A stretch of 64,000 bases of DNA from Flavobacterium sp. SH_e (GCF_025717045.1 NZ_JAOVZN010000006.1:1215540-1279539); one strand, 5' to 3'. Counted from the stretch's first letter, positions 45,246-54,378 are shown. Translations and numbers: made by a program. Notes: generated by a model not told the origin, from the sequence alone.

Positions 45246-46270
45246 GAGAAATTTTAATACATAATAGAGAAAAGCTAGTTCAAATAAAAAATATTGAACT
45301 AGCTTCCTACTTGTACATTCGTTCGTTTGAAGACTTATCCAATTTTACATTTGATTTAAGCCCTGAAGAAGAAATTGCACTAATTGGTTATAGAAAAGAA
45401 AAAATTAATAGTTCAGAGGTAATGAAAATTTTTTCAAAAGTTCCAATTAAAGGAATTAGTGCTACCTCCAATATATATAAGTTTTCAGGCCTTTATTTAT
45501 CTGCGAAAAATGAATTGCATAAATCTTTGGAAGATAAATTTGAACAAAGCGATTGGAAACAAAAATATTTTCTTAGCAAAATAGAACCATCTTTAACGAC
45601 AAAGTTATATGAAGAAATCCAGCAGGAGAATAATCCCATTGCAATTTTTGTAAGGGCCATTTTAAATATTGACTCCATAACAATGGATGAACTAAATAAC
45701 GCTTTAAAATCTACTTCCTTGCTTAATAATATTGATGTGCAATTACAAGTCCTTTTAGAAGATTTAGAGCACATAATTTTACAAGTTAGGTTTACAAATA
45801 AAAATGCTGATGAATTAGTACGTGATGTATTAAATAACTTTAGTAATGCCATTCAAAAGATAATAACAGGAAGAAGATTAAATCATGCTGAGTTTCAAAT
45901 TGAGGATGAATATGATGTACAAGATATATTATATGTTATTTTAAAGTCTGTTTTTCCAAATTTGAGAGAAGAAGATCCAATACCTAAAGTTGGTAAAAAG
46001 TCTACCAAAATTGATTTAATCATAAGAGAAGAAAAGATTTTGATCGAGGTAAAAATGATTAAACTTAAAGATTCAAATGAGACGCATTTTATCGAGCAGT
46101 TAAAGGTTGACTTTGAATCTTATCATGAATGTCAGTGGTTGAGAAAACTATACTGTTTTGTTTATGATCCTTATAAAAAAACCAGAGATGTTTCAAATTT
46201 TAAAGATCTTAATGGCGATAGAATAAAAGGAGGACATGACTTTAACGTTGAGGTAATTGTTGTTAATTAG
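45233..46270 (+). CDS. pAgo-associated nuclease with DpnII/MboI-like domain
   Basis: 345 residues, ATG inside the last codons of the Argonaute gene (13-base overlap, translational coupling). The N-terminal ~200 residues are helical and unrecognised (FTFDLSPEEEIALIGYRKEK). The C-terminal ~130 are a PD-(D/E)XK domain: EYDVQDILYVILKSVFPNLR, then KKSTKIDLIIREEKILIEVK (D and E-V-K catalytic) and LYCFVYDPYKK. This layout matches the DpnII/MboI-type restriction domain also found in other defence effectors. Expected to be the killing or DNA-degrading effector triggered by the guide-loaded inactive Argonaute. Confidence 0.8.
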   Translation: MVYLREILIHNREKLVQIKNIELASYLYIRSFEDLSNFTFDLSPEEEIALIGYRKEKINSSEVMKIFSKVPIKGISATSNIYKFSGLYLSAKNELHKSLEDKFEQSDWKQKYFLSKIEPSLTTKLYEEIQQENNPIAIFVRAILNIDSITMDELNNALKSTSLLNNIDVQLQVLLEDLEHIILQVRFTNKNADELVRDVLNNFSNAIQKIITGRRLNHAEFQIEDEYDVQDILYVILKSVFPNLREEDPIPKVGKKSTKIDLIIREEKILIEVKMIKLKDSNETHFIEQLKVDFESYHECQWLRKLYCFVYDPYKKTRDVSNFKDLNGDRIKGGHDFNVEVIVVN

Positions 46271-46294
46271 GGATTGATGTTTTTAAAATACATT

Positions 46295-46327
46295 AAAAGT
46301 TAAAGGATATTTTTCCTTTAACTTTTT
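46295..46327. terminator. Bidirectional terminator
   Basis: AAAAGTTAAAGGA / TCCTTTAACTTTT, with A/T tails both ways, between the convergent pAgo operon and mobA of module 2. Confidence 0.85.
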
Positions 46328-47574
46328 TACATTCCTTTATGAAGTCTCTTTTTCTTCTTTTTGTAATTAAATTCTTTTGATACATAATCATTTATTTTTT
46401 CCCCATGACATAGTATTTCTGCAAGATTTTCTTTAATATACTTTCTTGATTCAAAACCCTGAAAGTTCTCTGGATTTATTGAAATAGAGTTTTGATGCTT
46501 TTTTCCAAATGCTATAATGTTCATTGCGCAGCTTTTCTGAATTCCCTTTGCACTGAATTCTTTTCCCAGACTGCTTCCATTGACAATCGACTGTGTTTTA
46601 AAGTCGATAAATGTAATTCCATAAAGTTTTCCCTCACTGCTTTTTCTTAAAACAGTATGAATGGCTTCATCTTTGAGTCTTTCGGATAATCTCTCTACAG
46701 AAATCATTCTTTCATCAAAAAAAGCCTGCCTCAAAGCATTTTTAACGTGGCTTTTGCCATATTGTTTCTTTGCTTCATTTACCCTGAATTTTTCTTCCAG
46801 AAATTTTAAGGTGGGTTTGCTGTAAAATTCGCTGGCTTTTATCGGCACGCCTATCGGTTTTAAATTCTGGTCAAGTATCTTGTAAAGCAGTCCGTTGTTT
46901 TTAAAAACTCTCGATTCCGCACTTCCTCTGTCAGCATGGATATTATAAAGGTTTAAAACTGCATTGAGTTCAGGCAGGCTTGAATACTTGTAATCAAATA
47001 AAACCTTGTTTAAAACTGAATTTATTGCCTTTCTGGACTCTGCTTTTCCATATTGGACTCTGCCGATATCTATCGGATTTAATGAAAAGTTTTCTTTCTG
47101 TTTTCTTCCTTCGGCTTTTACCAGCCCGAAAAGCTCTTCAATTTCTTTTCTCGCAGGCTCTGATTTTTTAACGCCTATAAGGTGCAGATCAATTCTTTTC
47201 CCGTCTCTCTGGATATTGTTTGTGACCAAATGCAGGTGCGGATGCCCTGAATCATGATGCTGATACACTAAATAGGGCTGTTTTCCAAAACCTATTTTTC
47301 TCATATAAGTGTCTGCAATTTCAATCAGCTTTTCTTTAGAATGATTTTCCGACGGGTCAAAATTGAGCGATATGTGAACACTGTTCCGCTTTGCATTTAC
47401 ATTCAATGAAGACAGTTTTAAAAAACGGTTCAGCTTCTGGGTAAAGTTTAATTTCTCTAATTCAAGAGGATAGTTCACGGCGTTAATGCACTCAGCCACT
47501 CCTTCCTTAACTTTATTTTCGTTATAGTTGAGAATGCTGTTTATCGAACGGCTGGTTTTTATCACTGCAACCAT
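46327..47574 (-). CDS. mobA: MobA-type relaxase, module 2
   Basis: 415 residues, close homologue of the module 1 relaxase over its full length, with the same start MVAVIKTSRSINSILNYNE and three-His motif HHDSGHPHLHLVTNN. The second and third His positions are kept (HPHLH). Divergence is spread evenly, so the two modules separated some time ago and are not a fresh duplication. Overlaps mobC by 13 bases. Confidence 0.92.
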   Translation of the reverse strand: MVAVIKTSRSINSILNYNENKVKEGVAECINAVNYPLELEKLNFTQKLNRFLKLSSLNVNAKRNSVHISLNFDPSENHSKEKLIEIADTYMRKIGFGKQPYLVYQHHDSGHPHLHLVTNNIQRDGKRIDLHLIGVKKSEPARKEIEELFGLVKAEGRKQKENFSLNPIDIGRVQYGKAESRKAINSVLNKVLFDYKYSSLPELNAVLNLYNIHADRGSAESRVFKNNGLLYKILDQNLKPIGVPIKASEFYSKPTLKFLEEKFRVNEAKKQYGKSHVKNALRQAFFDERMISVERLSERLKDEAIHTVLRKSSEGKLYGITFIDFKTQSIVNGSSLGKEFSAKGIQKSCAMNIIAFGKKHQNSISINPENFQGFESRKYIKENLAEILCHGEKINDYVSKEFNYKKKKKRLHKGM

Positions 47575-47954
47575 TGTTCCGATATTTTTTGGGTATGACT
47601 GCTGATTGCTTCTAATTTATTAGAAAGTACTTTTCTTTCCAAATCAAATAAAAACAGCTGTGTTTTAAACTCAGGAATCATTTTCAGCGTATTTACTTTT
47701 CTGGCAATCTGGTTGATGTTGTTTCCAATTGAACGGAGTTCTGAAGAAAGCACGACGGTTTCTTCCATTAAATCATCTAAAGACTGGTTGCGGTAAGTGC
47801 TTGTTATTGGTCTGCTGAATATGTGCCTACGGATATAGTCGCTTAGTTTTCTGCAGGTGCTTGCCTTGAACTGGCTTTCAATTTTTGCATACTCTTTCTC
47901 TGTCAGACGCAGGGTTATCCTGCGTGATCTGTTAGAATTTTCTCTTTCCATCAT
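47562..47954 (-). CDS. mobC: MobC-like relaxosome accessory protein, module 2
   Basis: 130 residues. Same layout as the module 1 protein: basic N-terminus (SRRITLRLTEKEYAKIESQ), helices LSDYIRRHIFSRPITSTYRN and the MobC signature ELRSIGNNINQIARKVNTL. Reads away from the putative oriT copy on its right. Confidence 0.88.
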   Translation of the reverse strand: MMERENSNRSRRITLRLTEKEYAKIESQFKASTCRKLSDYIRRHIFSRPITSTYRNQSLDDLMEETVVLSSELRSIGNNINQIARKVNTLKMIPEFKTQLFLFDLERKVLSNKLEAISSHTQKISEQWLQ

Positions 47955-47959
47955 TTTTC

Positions 47960-48345
47960 CTTTTCATTGTTTTCGAACTCTCTTCTTTTAAGATTCTCCA
48001 CCGCCGAGTTCCGAGGCAGAAGGTGGCAAGATAGGCGGTTGTCAGACAACCGTACATCTTGCTGATTGCAGAAACGTGGCAATCTTTGGGGATTTTTAAA
48101 AGCAGGCTTCTAATTTAAAGAAAATATTTGAATGTATCATGCGCAAAATATGGTCATGATGGCTGTAGACTGTTACGATGTATAAATACTTAAAAAAAGA
48201 AAAAGGGAAAAAAGAAAGCAGTCTTCAATTGGACAGTCAGACAGGTGAAGTGCTATAAGTCCCGAAGGGCATTTTTTTGAGGAACGAAGGAAAATGTTAT
48301 GCGCACTTCTCTGGCTGTGTCCAATACCTTGCTTTACTTTTTAGT
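47960..48345. other. Putative oriT region of module 2
   Basis: Conserved counterpart of 27673-28060. The hairpin CGGTTGT-CAG-ACAACCG (48036-48052) keeps the stem and changes only the loop. CTATAAGTCCCGAAGGGC and CTTCTCTGGCTGTGTCCAAT are unchanged. Differences elsewhere are scattered single bases. Homology ends ~48345, where module 1 runs into its recombinase leader. Confidence 0.6.
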
Positions 48346-48453
48346 CTTTTGAATAATTGAAAGTCTAAAAAAGCAGATTATAGCTCTTAAATTCTTCCAG
48401 CTGTGGCATAAATAAATTATTTTTTAATTTGGATATTTTAGAAATAAAATGAA

Positions 48454-48470
48454 TTTATGGAAAACCGTAA
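48454..48470 (-). repeat. 17-bp inverted repeat, arm 2
   Basis: TTTATGGAAAACCGTAA, exact reverse complement of 40836-40852. Here no transposase gene is near. Confidence 0.5.
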
Positions 48471-48572
48471 AGGCTATTTGTGTTTTTTATGTATCATTGT
48501 GATATTATGCTTTTACTAATTTATAAAAATAAAAAGTATTTAGCTTAACTGAAATTCAAAATCACATTTATT

Positions 48573-49211
48573 ATGAAATTAGAGAAATGTCCTTGCTGTG
48601 GAAAATCTTTAACAGGTTTTTTTAGTACTGTAAACTTAGTGCCACAAACAAAAATTGATTTTATAAATAGACATCTTAATCAAAATTTTGATGCCTACTG
48701 TACTGGTTGCTCACCTGATTTGCTTAATAAATTAGCACGTACATTTCAACAACAAAAAAATGATATAGAAAATAGATTGAGGCAAATCATTCATTACATA
48801 CCAATATTATCATCTCCAGCTCCAAATGACTGGAAATATGAGGCAATCGACATGATTACTGCACAAACAACATCTGGAACTGGATTCGCAACTGAACTTT
48901 CACGGTCTTTCAACGATTTTTTTGGTGGAACATCAAATACAACAAATAAGAAAATATTAAATGCAACTAATTTATGTAAAGCTGATATAAGGATCCAATG
49001 TGTTAAAATGGGAGGAAATGCTATAATTTCTACAGACATAGATTATAACGAAATTGGTTCAGGTAGTACAAATATGCTAATGGTTTGTATGGCAGGCACG
49101 GCAATAAAAGTTTTGGACATAAATATGTTTCCTGAGAAAATCAGAGAATATATTTTAGAAGCAATCGAATTAACTGAGAAATTAGAAGCAATAGCTGATA
49201 TACCAAAATAA
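48573..49211 (+). CDS. YbjQ/UPF0145-like domain protein with zinc ribbon
   Basis: 212 residues. The N-terminal zinc ribbon is CPCCGKS...YCTGCSPD (~6-53). A helical linker (~55-85) leads to a YbjQ-like heavy-metal-binding fold (~95-185): SGTGFATELSRSFNDFFGG, CVKMGGNAIISTDIDYNEIG, MLMVCMAGTAIKV. The GxNAI...GTA pattern is the family hallmark; the biochemical role is unknown. In the cargo between module 2 oriT and the restriction enzyme. Confidence 0.75.
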   Translation: MKLEKCPCCGKSLTGFFSTVNLVPQTKIDFINRHLNQNFDAYCTGCSPDLLNKLARTFQQQKNDIENRLRQIIHYIPILSSPAPNDWKYEAIDMITAQTTSGTGFATELSRSFNDFFGGTSNTTNKKILNATNLCKADIRIQCVKMGGNAIISTDIDYNEIGSGSTNMLMVCMAGTAIKVLDINMFPEKIREYILEAIELTEKLEAIADIPK

Positions 49212-49564
49212 TTTTCTATTAAAAATTTGCAATGAATTTCAAAAATTGAATTATGGCAAATATAGGTTTTGGAGAATTTTATTATTTAGGAAGTCCAAAT
49301 ATGATCCTTACCCGTATTAATAAGTCACCTTATTTCGATTTTTTGCAATAAATAATTCTGATTTTTTATGGTTATTGATAAGGGCTGTTTGTTTTTTTTA
49401 TGTAGTATTGTAATTATAAGCTATGTATAATTTACCATTTTTATAATAAATAATATTTATTGTAAAGATGGCTATATCATGCTATTAAAAAAAATCTCAG
49501 AAATGAAAAACAAAGATTTTATTTTAAGATTAACATTATGTTTCATAAAACACAACATACGTAA
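49212..49564. other. 353-bp spacer with a diverged copy of the 48454-48545 sequence
   Basis: Bases ~49360-49455 (TTATGG...GGGCTGTTTGTTTTTTTT...TATGTAGTATTGTAAT) resemble ~48455-48545 upstream of the YbjQ-domain gene, roughly two thirds identical by eye. The pair precedes two neighbouring genes and may be a shared upstream control or transposon-end sequence. A frame of ~30 codons at 49253 (MANIGFGEFYYLGSPNMILT) is unsupported. Confidence 0.4.
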
Positions 49565-52500
49565 ATGAGTTTAGAACAATATATTGAAAGTTTAAATGCC
49601 AAATATAAGCTTGGTAACTCAACTGAACATACTTTTAGAGGTTTGCTTGAACAACTGGTAGAAAGTATAGTCCCTGAAGTAAAAGCGACAAACGAGCCCA
49701 AGAGAATTAAATGTGGGGCTCCAGATTATATTATAACTAAAAAAGAAATTGAAGTTGGTTACATTGAAGCAAAAGATATTGGTGACAAAGATTTAGCGGG
49801 AACAAAAAAAACGGGAAATAAAGAACAATTTGACCGTTACAAATCAGCTTTACCAAATATTATATTCACAGATTATTTAGATTTCCATCTATATATTGAA
49901 GGAGTTTTTATTACTAAGGTTACAATCGCAGAAATTCAGAATGGAAAAATAATTGCTTTACCTAACAATTTTGCCACATTTATTAATCTACTAAAGGACT
50001 TTTGTTCATTTATTGGACAAACTATCAAAAGTTCAAAAAAGCTAGCTGAAATGATGGCTGGTAAAGCTCGCCTTCTTTCCGATGTTATTGAATTAGCTTT
50101 AACGAATGACGAGAATAATAGTGAAGATAGTACTCTGAAAGATCAAATGGAAGCTTTCAAAGAAATATTAATTCATGATATTACTCCAAAAGGTTTCGCA
50201 GACGTATATGCTCAAACCATTGCTTATGGAATGTTTGCTGCTCGTTTACACGACCCTACCTTGCCAACTTTTTCAAGACAGGAAGCATCAGAGTTAATTC
50301 CTAAGACAAATCCATTTTTGAGAAAATTGTTTGGTTACATTGCTGGACCAGATATTGATGACAGAATAATGTGGATTGTAGATAGTTTAGTAGAAATTTT
50401 CTTGGCTTGTAACGTTGCAGAAATTTTGAAAAATTATGGAAAATCAACAAAAATGGAAGATCCAATTATCCATTTTTATGAAACTTTTTTGAGCGAATAC
50501 GACCCCAAATTACGAAAAGCTCGCGGTGTTTGGTACACGCCAAAACCGGTCGTGAATTTCATAGTTCGTGCAGTTGACGAAATCCTGAAAACAGAATTTG
50601 ATTTGCAACAAGGATTGGCAGACAATAGTAAAACAAGAATTAAGGTAAATGTTCAAGCAACAGATAAAAGATACAAAGACAATATTAGAACAGTTGAGGA
50701 AGAGGTGCATAAAGTCCAAATTCTTGACCCAGCAACAGGAACGGGAACTTTTCTGGCTGAAGTAGTAAAACATATTCACGCAAAATTCAAAGGACAACAA
50801 GGCGTTTGGAGTAATTATGTGGAGACACATTTATTACCTCGTTTAAATGGTTTTGAGTTGCTTATGGCAAGTTACGCAATGGCGCATTTACAAATGGATT
50901 TGTTGTTAACAGAAACAGGTTTTAAACCAACTAAGGATCAACGTTTCAAAATATATTTAACCAACAGTTTAGAAGAAAGTCATCCTGATACAGGAACCTT
51001 ATTTGCTAATTGGTTAAGTAGCGAAGCTAACGAAGCAAATTTCATAAAACGTGATACACCAGTAATGTGTATTGTTGGAAATCCTCCTTATAGTGGCGAA
51101 AGCAAAAATAAAGGCAAATGGATTACACAATTAATGGAGGATTACAAAAAAGAGCCAGGCGGGAAAGAAAAATTAAAAGAACAAAACTCAAAATTTATAA
51201 ATGACGATTATGTAAAGTTCTTGCGTTATGCGCAACATTATATTGAACGAAATGGTGAAGGAGTCTTGGCTTTTATTAATCCACACGGTTTTTTAGACAA
51301 CCCAACATTTAGAGGAATGCGTTGGAGTTTATTAAAAACTTACGACAAAATTTACACAATAGATCTACATGGGAATAACAAGAAAAAAGAAACTTCCCCA
51401 GATGGTTCTGTAGATGTAAATGTTTTTGATATTGAGCAAGGTGTTTCAATTAATATATTTATAAAAACTGGAAAGAAAAAAGCAAACGAATTAGGGAGAG
51501 TTTTTCATTACGACTTATTTGGAAAAAGAGATTTTAAATATGATTTCCTTTCTGAAAATTCTTTGAAATCTATTCAATTCAAAAACTTTGTTCCATTTAA
51601 AAATGATTTTCTTTTTAAAAGTATTGATGAAAAACGTTTTACTGAATATAATAAAGGAATAAATCCAACAAAATTATTTAAAATAAACGTTATGGGTTTT
51701 CAGACCCACAGGGATGACTTTTGTATCAATTTGGATAAAAATGAGATATTTAAAAGAGCTGAAATACTAAGAAATAAAAATATTTCAAATGAAGAAATCT
51801 ACTTAAAATATGCGATTAAAGATAATAGAGATTGGAAGCTTACTAAGGCTAGAACAGACATTCAAAATGATTTGAATTGGGATAAAAAAATTATTAATTG
51901 CGCTTATAGGCCATTTGACGACCGACCGTGTTATTTCAGTAGTGTAATGATGGATTATCCAAGAAAAGAATTAATTACAAATGTTTTAGCTAAAGAAAAT
52001 ATACTGTTAGGAATTGGTAGACAGGGATTAGCAATTGGAGATGTTGAATGGTGTCTAACAACAGTTTCTAAAAATCCTGTTGATGCTAATATGTTTCGCC
52101 GAGGTGGTGTCAATCTTTTTCCCTTATATCTTTATCCTGAAAGTAACGGACAGCTTTCTACAGAATTAAATTCAAAAAGAATTCCAAATTTAAATGCTGA
52201 AATTATAAACGAGATAGCAACTATTTTAGATCTGAAATTTACACATGAAAAAGAACAAAATACAAGTAGTTTTTCTCCAATTGATCTTTTAGATTATATA
52301 TACGCAGTTTTGCATTCTCCAAAATACAGAGCTAAATACAAAGATTTTTTAAAAACAGATTTTCCAAAAATTCCATATCCAAAAAATATCAATTTTTTCT
52401 GGGAATTGGTAGCATTGGGTTCGCAAATTAGACAAATTCATTTATTAGAAAGTTCAAAAGTTGAAGATTTTATAACGGAGTTTAATATTTCCGGAGATTG

Positions 52501-52747
52501 TGTTGTAAGTAGACCTCACTATAAAGACGAAAAGATATTTATCAATGAAACACAATATTTTGAGAATGTTCCAGAAATTGTATGGAACTTTTATATTGGG
52601 GGGTATCAGCCAGCGCAGAAATGGCTGAAAGACAGAAAGGAAAGAAAACTTGAATTTGATGAAATTGCTCATTACCAAAAAATAATTGTTGCATTATCAG
52701 AAACGAACAAAATAATGGAAGAAATTAATAAAATTGAAATAGATTAG
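49565..52747 (+). CDS. Type IIG/ISP-like restriction-modification enzyme
   Basis: 1060 residues. An N-terminal nuclease (PDYIITKKEIEVGYIEAKD, ~51-69, D and ExK) is followed by a helical connector. The N6-adenine methyltransferase shows KARGVWYTPKPVVNFI (~318), motif I LDPATGTGTFLAEV (~390) and motif IV VGNPPYSGESK (~504). The C-terminal ~350 residues are probably the target-recognition domain (YRPFDDRPCYFSS, LYLYPES). No helicase motifs are seen, so it is a single-chain type IIG-like enzyme rather than a translocating ISP enzyme. Cuts unmodified DNA and methylates its own. Confidence 0.88.
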   Translation: MSLEQYIESLNAKYKLGNSTEHTFRGLLEQLVESIVPEVKATNEPKRIKCGAPDYIITKKEIEVGYIEAKDIGDKDLAGTKKTGNKEQFDRYKSALPNIIFTDYLDFHLYIEGVFITKVTIAEIQNGKIIALPNNFATFINLLKDFCSFIGQTIKSSKKLAEMMAGKARLLSDVIELALTNDENNSEDSTLKDQMEAFKEILIHDITPKGFADVYAQTIAYGMFAARLHDPTLPTFSRQEASELIPKTNPFLRKLFGYIAGPDIDDRIMWIVDSLVEIFLACNVAEILKNYGKSTKMEDPIIHFYETFLSEYDPKLRKARGVWYTPKPVVNFIVRAVDEILKTEFDLQQGLADNSKTRIKVNVQATDKRYKDNIRTVEEEVHKVQILDPATGTGTFLAEVVKHIHAKFKGQQGVWSNYVETHLLPRLNGFELLMASYAMAHLQMDLLLTETGFKPTKDQRFKIYLTNSLEESHPDTGTLFANWLSSEANEANFIKRDTPVMCIVGNPPYSGESKNKGKWITQLMEDYKKEPGGKEKLKEQNSKFINDDYVKFLRYAQHYIERNGEGVLAFINPHGFLDNPTFRGMRWSLLKTYDKIYTIDLHGNNKKKETSPDGSVDVNVFDIEQGVSINIFIKTGKKKANELGRVFHYDLFGKRDFKYDFLSENSLKSIQFKNFVPFKNDFLFKSIDEKRFTEYNKGINPTKLFKINVMGFQTHRDDFCINLDKNEIFKRAEILRNKNISNEEIYLKYAIKDNRDWKLTKARTDIQNDLNWDKKIINCAYRPFDDRPCYFSSVMMDYPRKELITNVLAKENILLGIGRQGLAIGDVEWCLTTVSKNPVDANMFRRGGVNLFPLYLYPESNGQLSTELNSKRIPNLNAEIINEIATILDLKFTHEKEQNTSSFSPIDLLDYIYAVLHSPKYRAKYKDFLKTDFPKIPYPKNINFFWELVALGSQIRQIHLLESSKVEDFITEFNISGDCVVSRPHYKDEKIFINETQYFENVPEIVWNFYIGGYQPAQKWLKDRKERKLEFDEIAHYQKIIVALSETNKIMEEINKIEID

Positions 52748-52862
52748 AGGAATCACTTTGCAGTATAATGATATTTTCAATTCGAATTAATTAGATAGTG
52801 GGATTTTTAATAGGCAGTTAAAAAAACTACCTTTATGAGCTATTTATGTAAATGAATTAAAA

Positions 52863-52893
52863 GCAAAAAAGAGACTTTTAGTCTCTTTTTTGC
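52863..52893. terminator. Bidirectional terminator
   Basis: GCAAAAAAGAGAC / GTCTCTTTTTTGC around TTTTA. Between the convergent restriction enzyme gene and the XRE gene. Confidence 0.9.
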
Positions 52894-52922
52894 GTGAATT
52901 AATATATCTTTTATAGAAAAGC

Positions 52923-53339
52923 TTATTTGGCTTTTAGTAATTTTTCCAAATATTCAATTTTGTCTTGTTCAGATTTCAATAATCTTTCGTAAAGTTTTTT
53001 ATTTTCTTCGTAAACTTCAACTAGTTTGTCAAGAGGATTAAAATGACAAATATTTTGGTTACCTATTGGTCCTTGATTAATACTATTGTCACTAAAAGTA
53101 TTGAAATAATTAATCACGCCTTCATCAGAAAAGTTTTTAATTGCTTCTACAGTAACTCCTAAAGCTTTTGCCACTTCTGCTAATTTTTCATCATCGATCT
53201 CTTCGCTATTTTCTAATATTGAAACAGTCTGCTGGTTTGTTCCCATAGCCTGCGCCAATGCTTCCTGCTTCATGTCTTTCAATTCACGGATACGGCTGAT
53301 TTTGCGTCCCATGTGGTTTGGTTTTGTTAATGTGCTCAT
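52923..53339 (-). CDS. XRE-family transcriptional regulator
   Basis: 138 residues. Helix-turn-helix at ~12-66 (ISRIRELKDMKQEALAQAMG, TNQQTVSILENSEEIDD) and a C-terminal coiled coil (LVEVYEENKKLYERLLKSEQ) for dimerisation. Typical flavobacterial mobile-element regulator. Divergent from the 53501-55056 cluster, with the GGTAC direct repeats (53403-53434) in the shared spacer, so it may control that cluster. An alternative start is MGRKISR at residue 10. Confidence 0.88.
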   Translation of the reverse strand: MSTLTKPNHMGRKISRIRELKDMKQEALAQAMGTNQQTVSILENSEEIDDEKLAEVAKALGVTVEAIKNFSDEGVINYFNTFSDNSINQGPIGNQNICHFNPLDKLVEVYEENKKLYERLLKSEQDKIEYLEKLLKAK

Positions 53340-53402
53340 AGCTCAAAGATAATAATTAAGAATAAAAAAGCGGGATTCATGTATGATACAAAGAATCTCA
53401 TG

Positions 53403-53434
53403 TACGGTACGGTAAAATTTGATACGGTACGGTA
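53403..53434. promoter_or_regulatory. Direct repeats of TACGGTACGGTA
   Basis: TACGGTACGGTA occurs at 53403-53414 and 53423-53434, two helical turns apart, each built from GGTAC units. They lie between the divergent XRE gene and the HEPN-like gene. Best read as regulator-binding iterons. Confidence 0.6.
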
Positions 53435-53500
53435 CAAGTAATTGCTTACTTGCCTGTGTGTTAAACAAAAATACAATTTTTCAGACAAGTATTAACTAAA

Positions 53501-54367
53501 ATGAGTAAAATTATGAAAGCAATTCAAAACACCGCATCCGATTTAATTTATCGAGTTATTTCGCAGAACATCGATCCGATAGGCATTTACTGTTTTGCAG
53601 AGAAGAAGAGCAGTTATACTTTTAATGAGCCTTTCCAGAAGCCTGTTAAAAAAGAAAAGCGTGTCCATCTTTATCTGCTGGTTATAGCAGAAGAGTTCGA
53701 GGATAATATCGCCAATGATATTACCGATAAGATAAAGGGCAGATCGAAAGGTCTGATAACGGTTACTATTCTTATGCACAGCCTTCGAAATATTATGAAA
53801 TTATACGGCGACCAGCAGTTATTCTTATGTAATATTATTAGGAGTTCGCAGGCTCTGTTTATTGATGCCGAAAAGCATCCTAAAATTGACATTGATTCTG
53901 GGATGCGCCATGTAAAAAGCACCACATTATACGCTGGAGACCGAAGCAGTGTTTCTGCATCGATCTGGGATCTTATTTACAATAATGATCAGTATTTTTC
54001 CTATGAAGTCAGAATGAGTTCTCTTCATCAGATCGTAGAGCAGACTTGCCTTTCACTTATAAGGGTATTTCTCGGGTACACGCCTAACCATTTTTCTATG
54101 GGCTACTTATTTGAAGTGTGTGAATATTTTACAGACATAACTTCTGAATACTTCCCTCGAAACAGCAGGGATGAAAAAAATATGTTCAGACTTCTGAAAA
54201 AGAATCCGAACACACTTCGATTCAGCAGAAGAAACAGTTCTGATTATCTGTACTATCAGCTGATGGAAGACAGATGCCGTGATTTTATGAGGGAGGCAGA
54301 AGCTATGATTCAAAAAGAATTAGAGAGACTTGCGGAAATTCATCAAGATGTGACTTTATCAGCTTAA
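53501..54367 (+). CDS. HEPN-like protein of the module 2 cargo
   Basis: 288 residues, no signal peptide. The N-terminal half has an alpha/beta look (HLYLLVIAEEFEDNI, DKIKGRSKGLITVTILMHSL). The C-terminal half is helical with SSLHQIVEQTCLSLIRVFLG and YLFEVCEYFTDITSEYF, reminiscent of HEPN domains that follow minimal nucleotidyltransferase-like domains. No clear Rx4-6H motif, so catalytic activity is doubtful. First of three same-strand genes; codon and base use is less AT-biased than in the defence block. Confidence 0.5.
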   Translation: MSKIMKAIQNTASDLIYRVISQNIDPIGIYCFAEKKSSYTFNEPFQKPVKKEKRVHLYLLVIAEEFEDNIANDITDKIKGRSKGLITVTILMHSLRNIMKLYGDQQLFLCNIIRSSQALFIDAEKHPKIDIDSGMRHVKSTTLYAGDRSSVSASIWDLIYNNDQYFSYEVRMSSLHQIVEQTCLSLIRVFLGYTPNHFSMGYLFEVCEYFTDITSEYFPRNSRDEKNMFRLLKKNPNTLRFSRRNSSDYLYYQLMEDRCRDFMREAEAMIQKELERLAEIHQDVTLSA

Positions 54368-54378
54368 AAAATGAAGTT

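Noticed and set aside
53403..53434. CRISPR-like repeat
   Set aside because: Only two short repeats with an 8-base gap, no array and no cas genes in the window.
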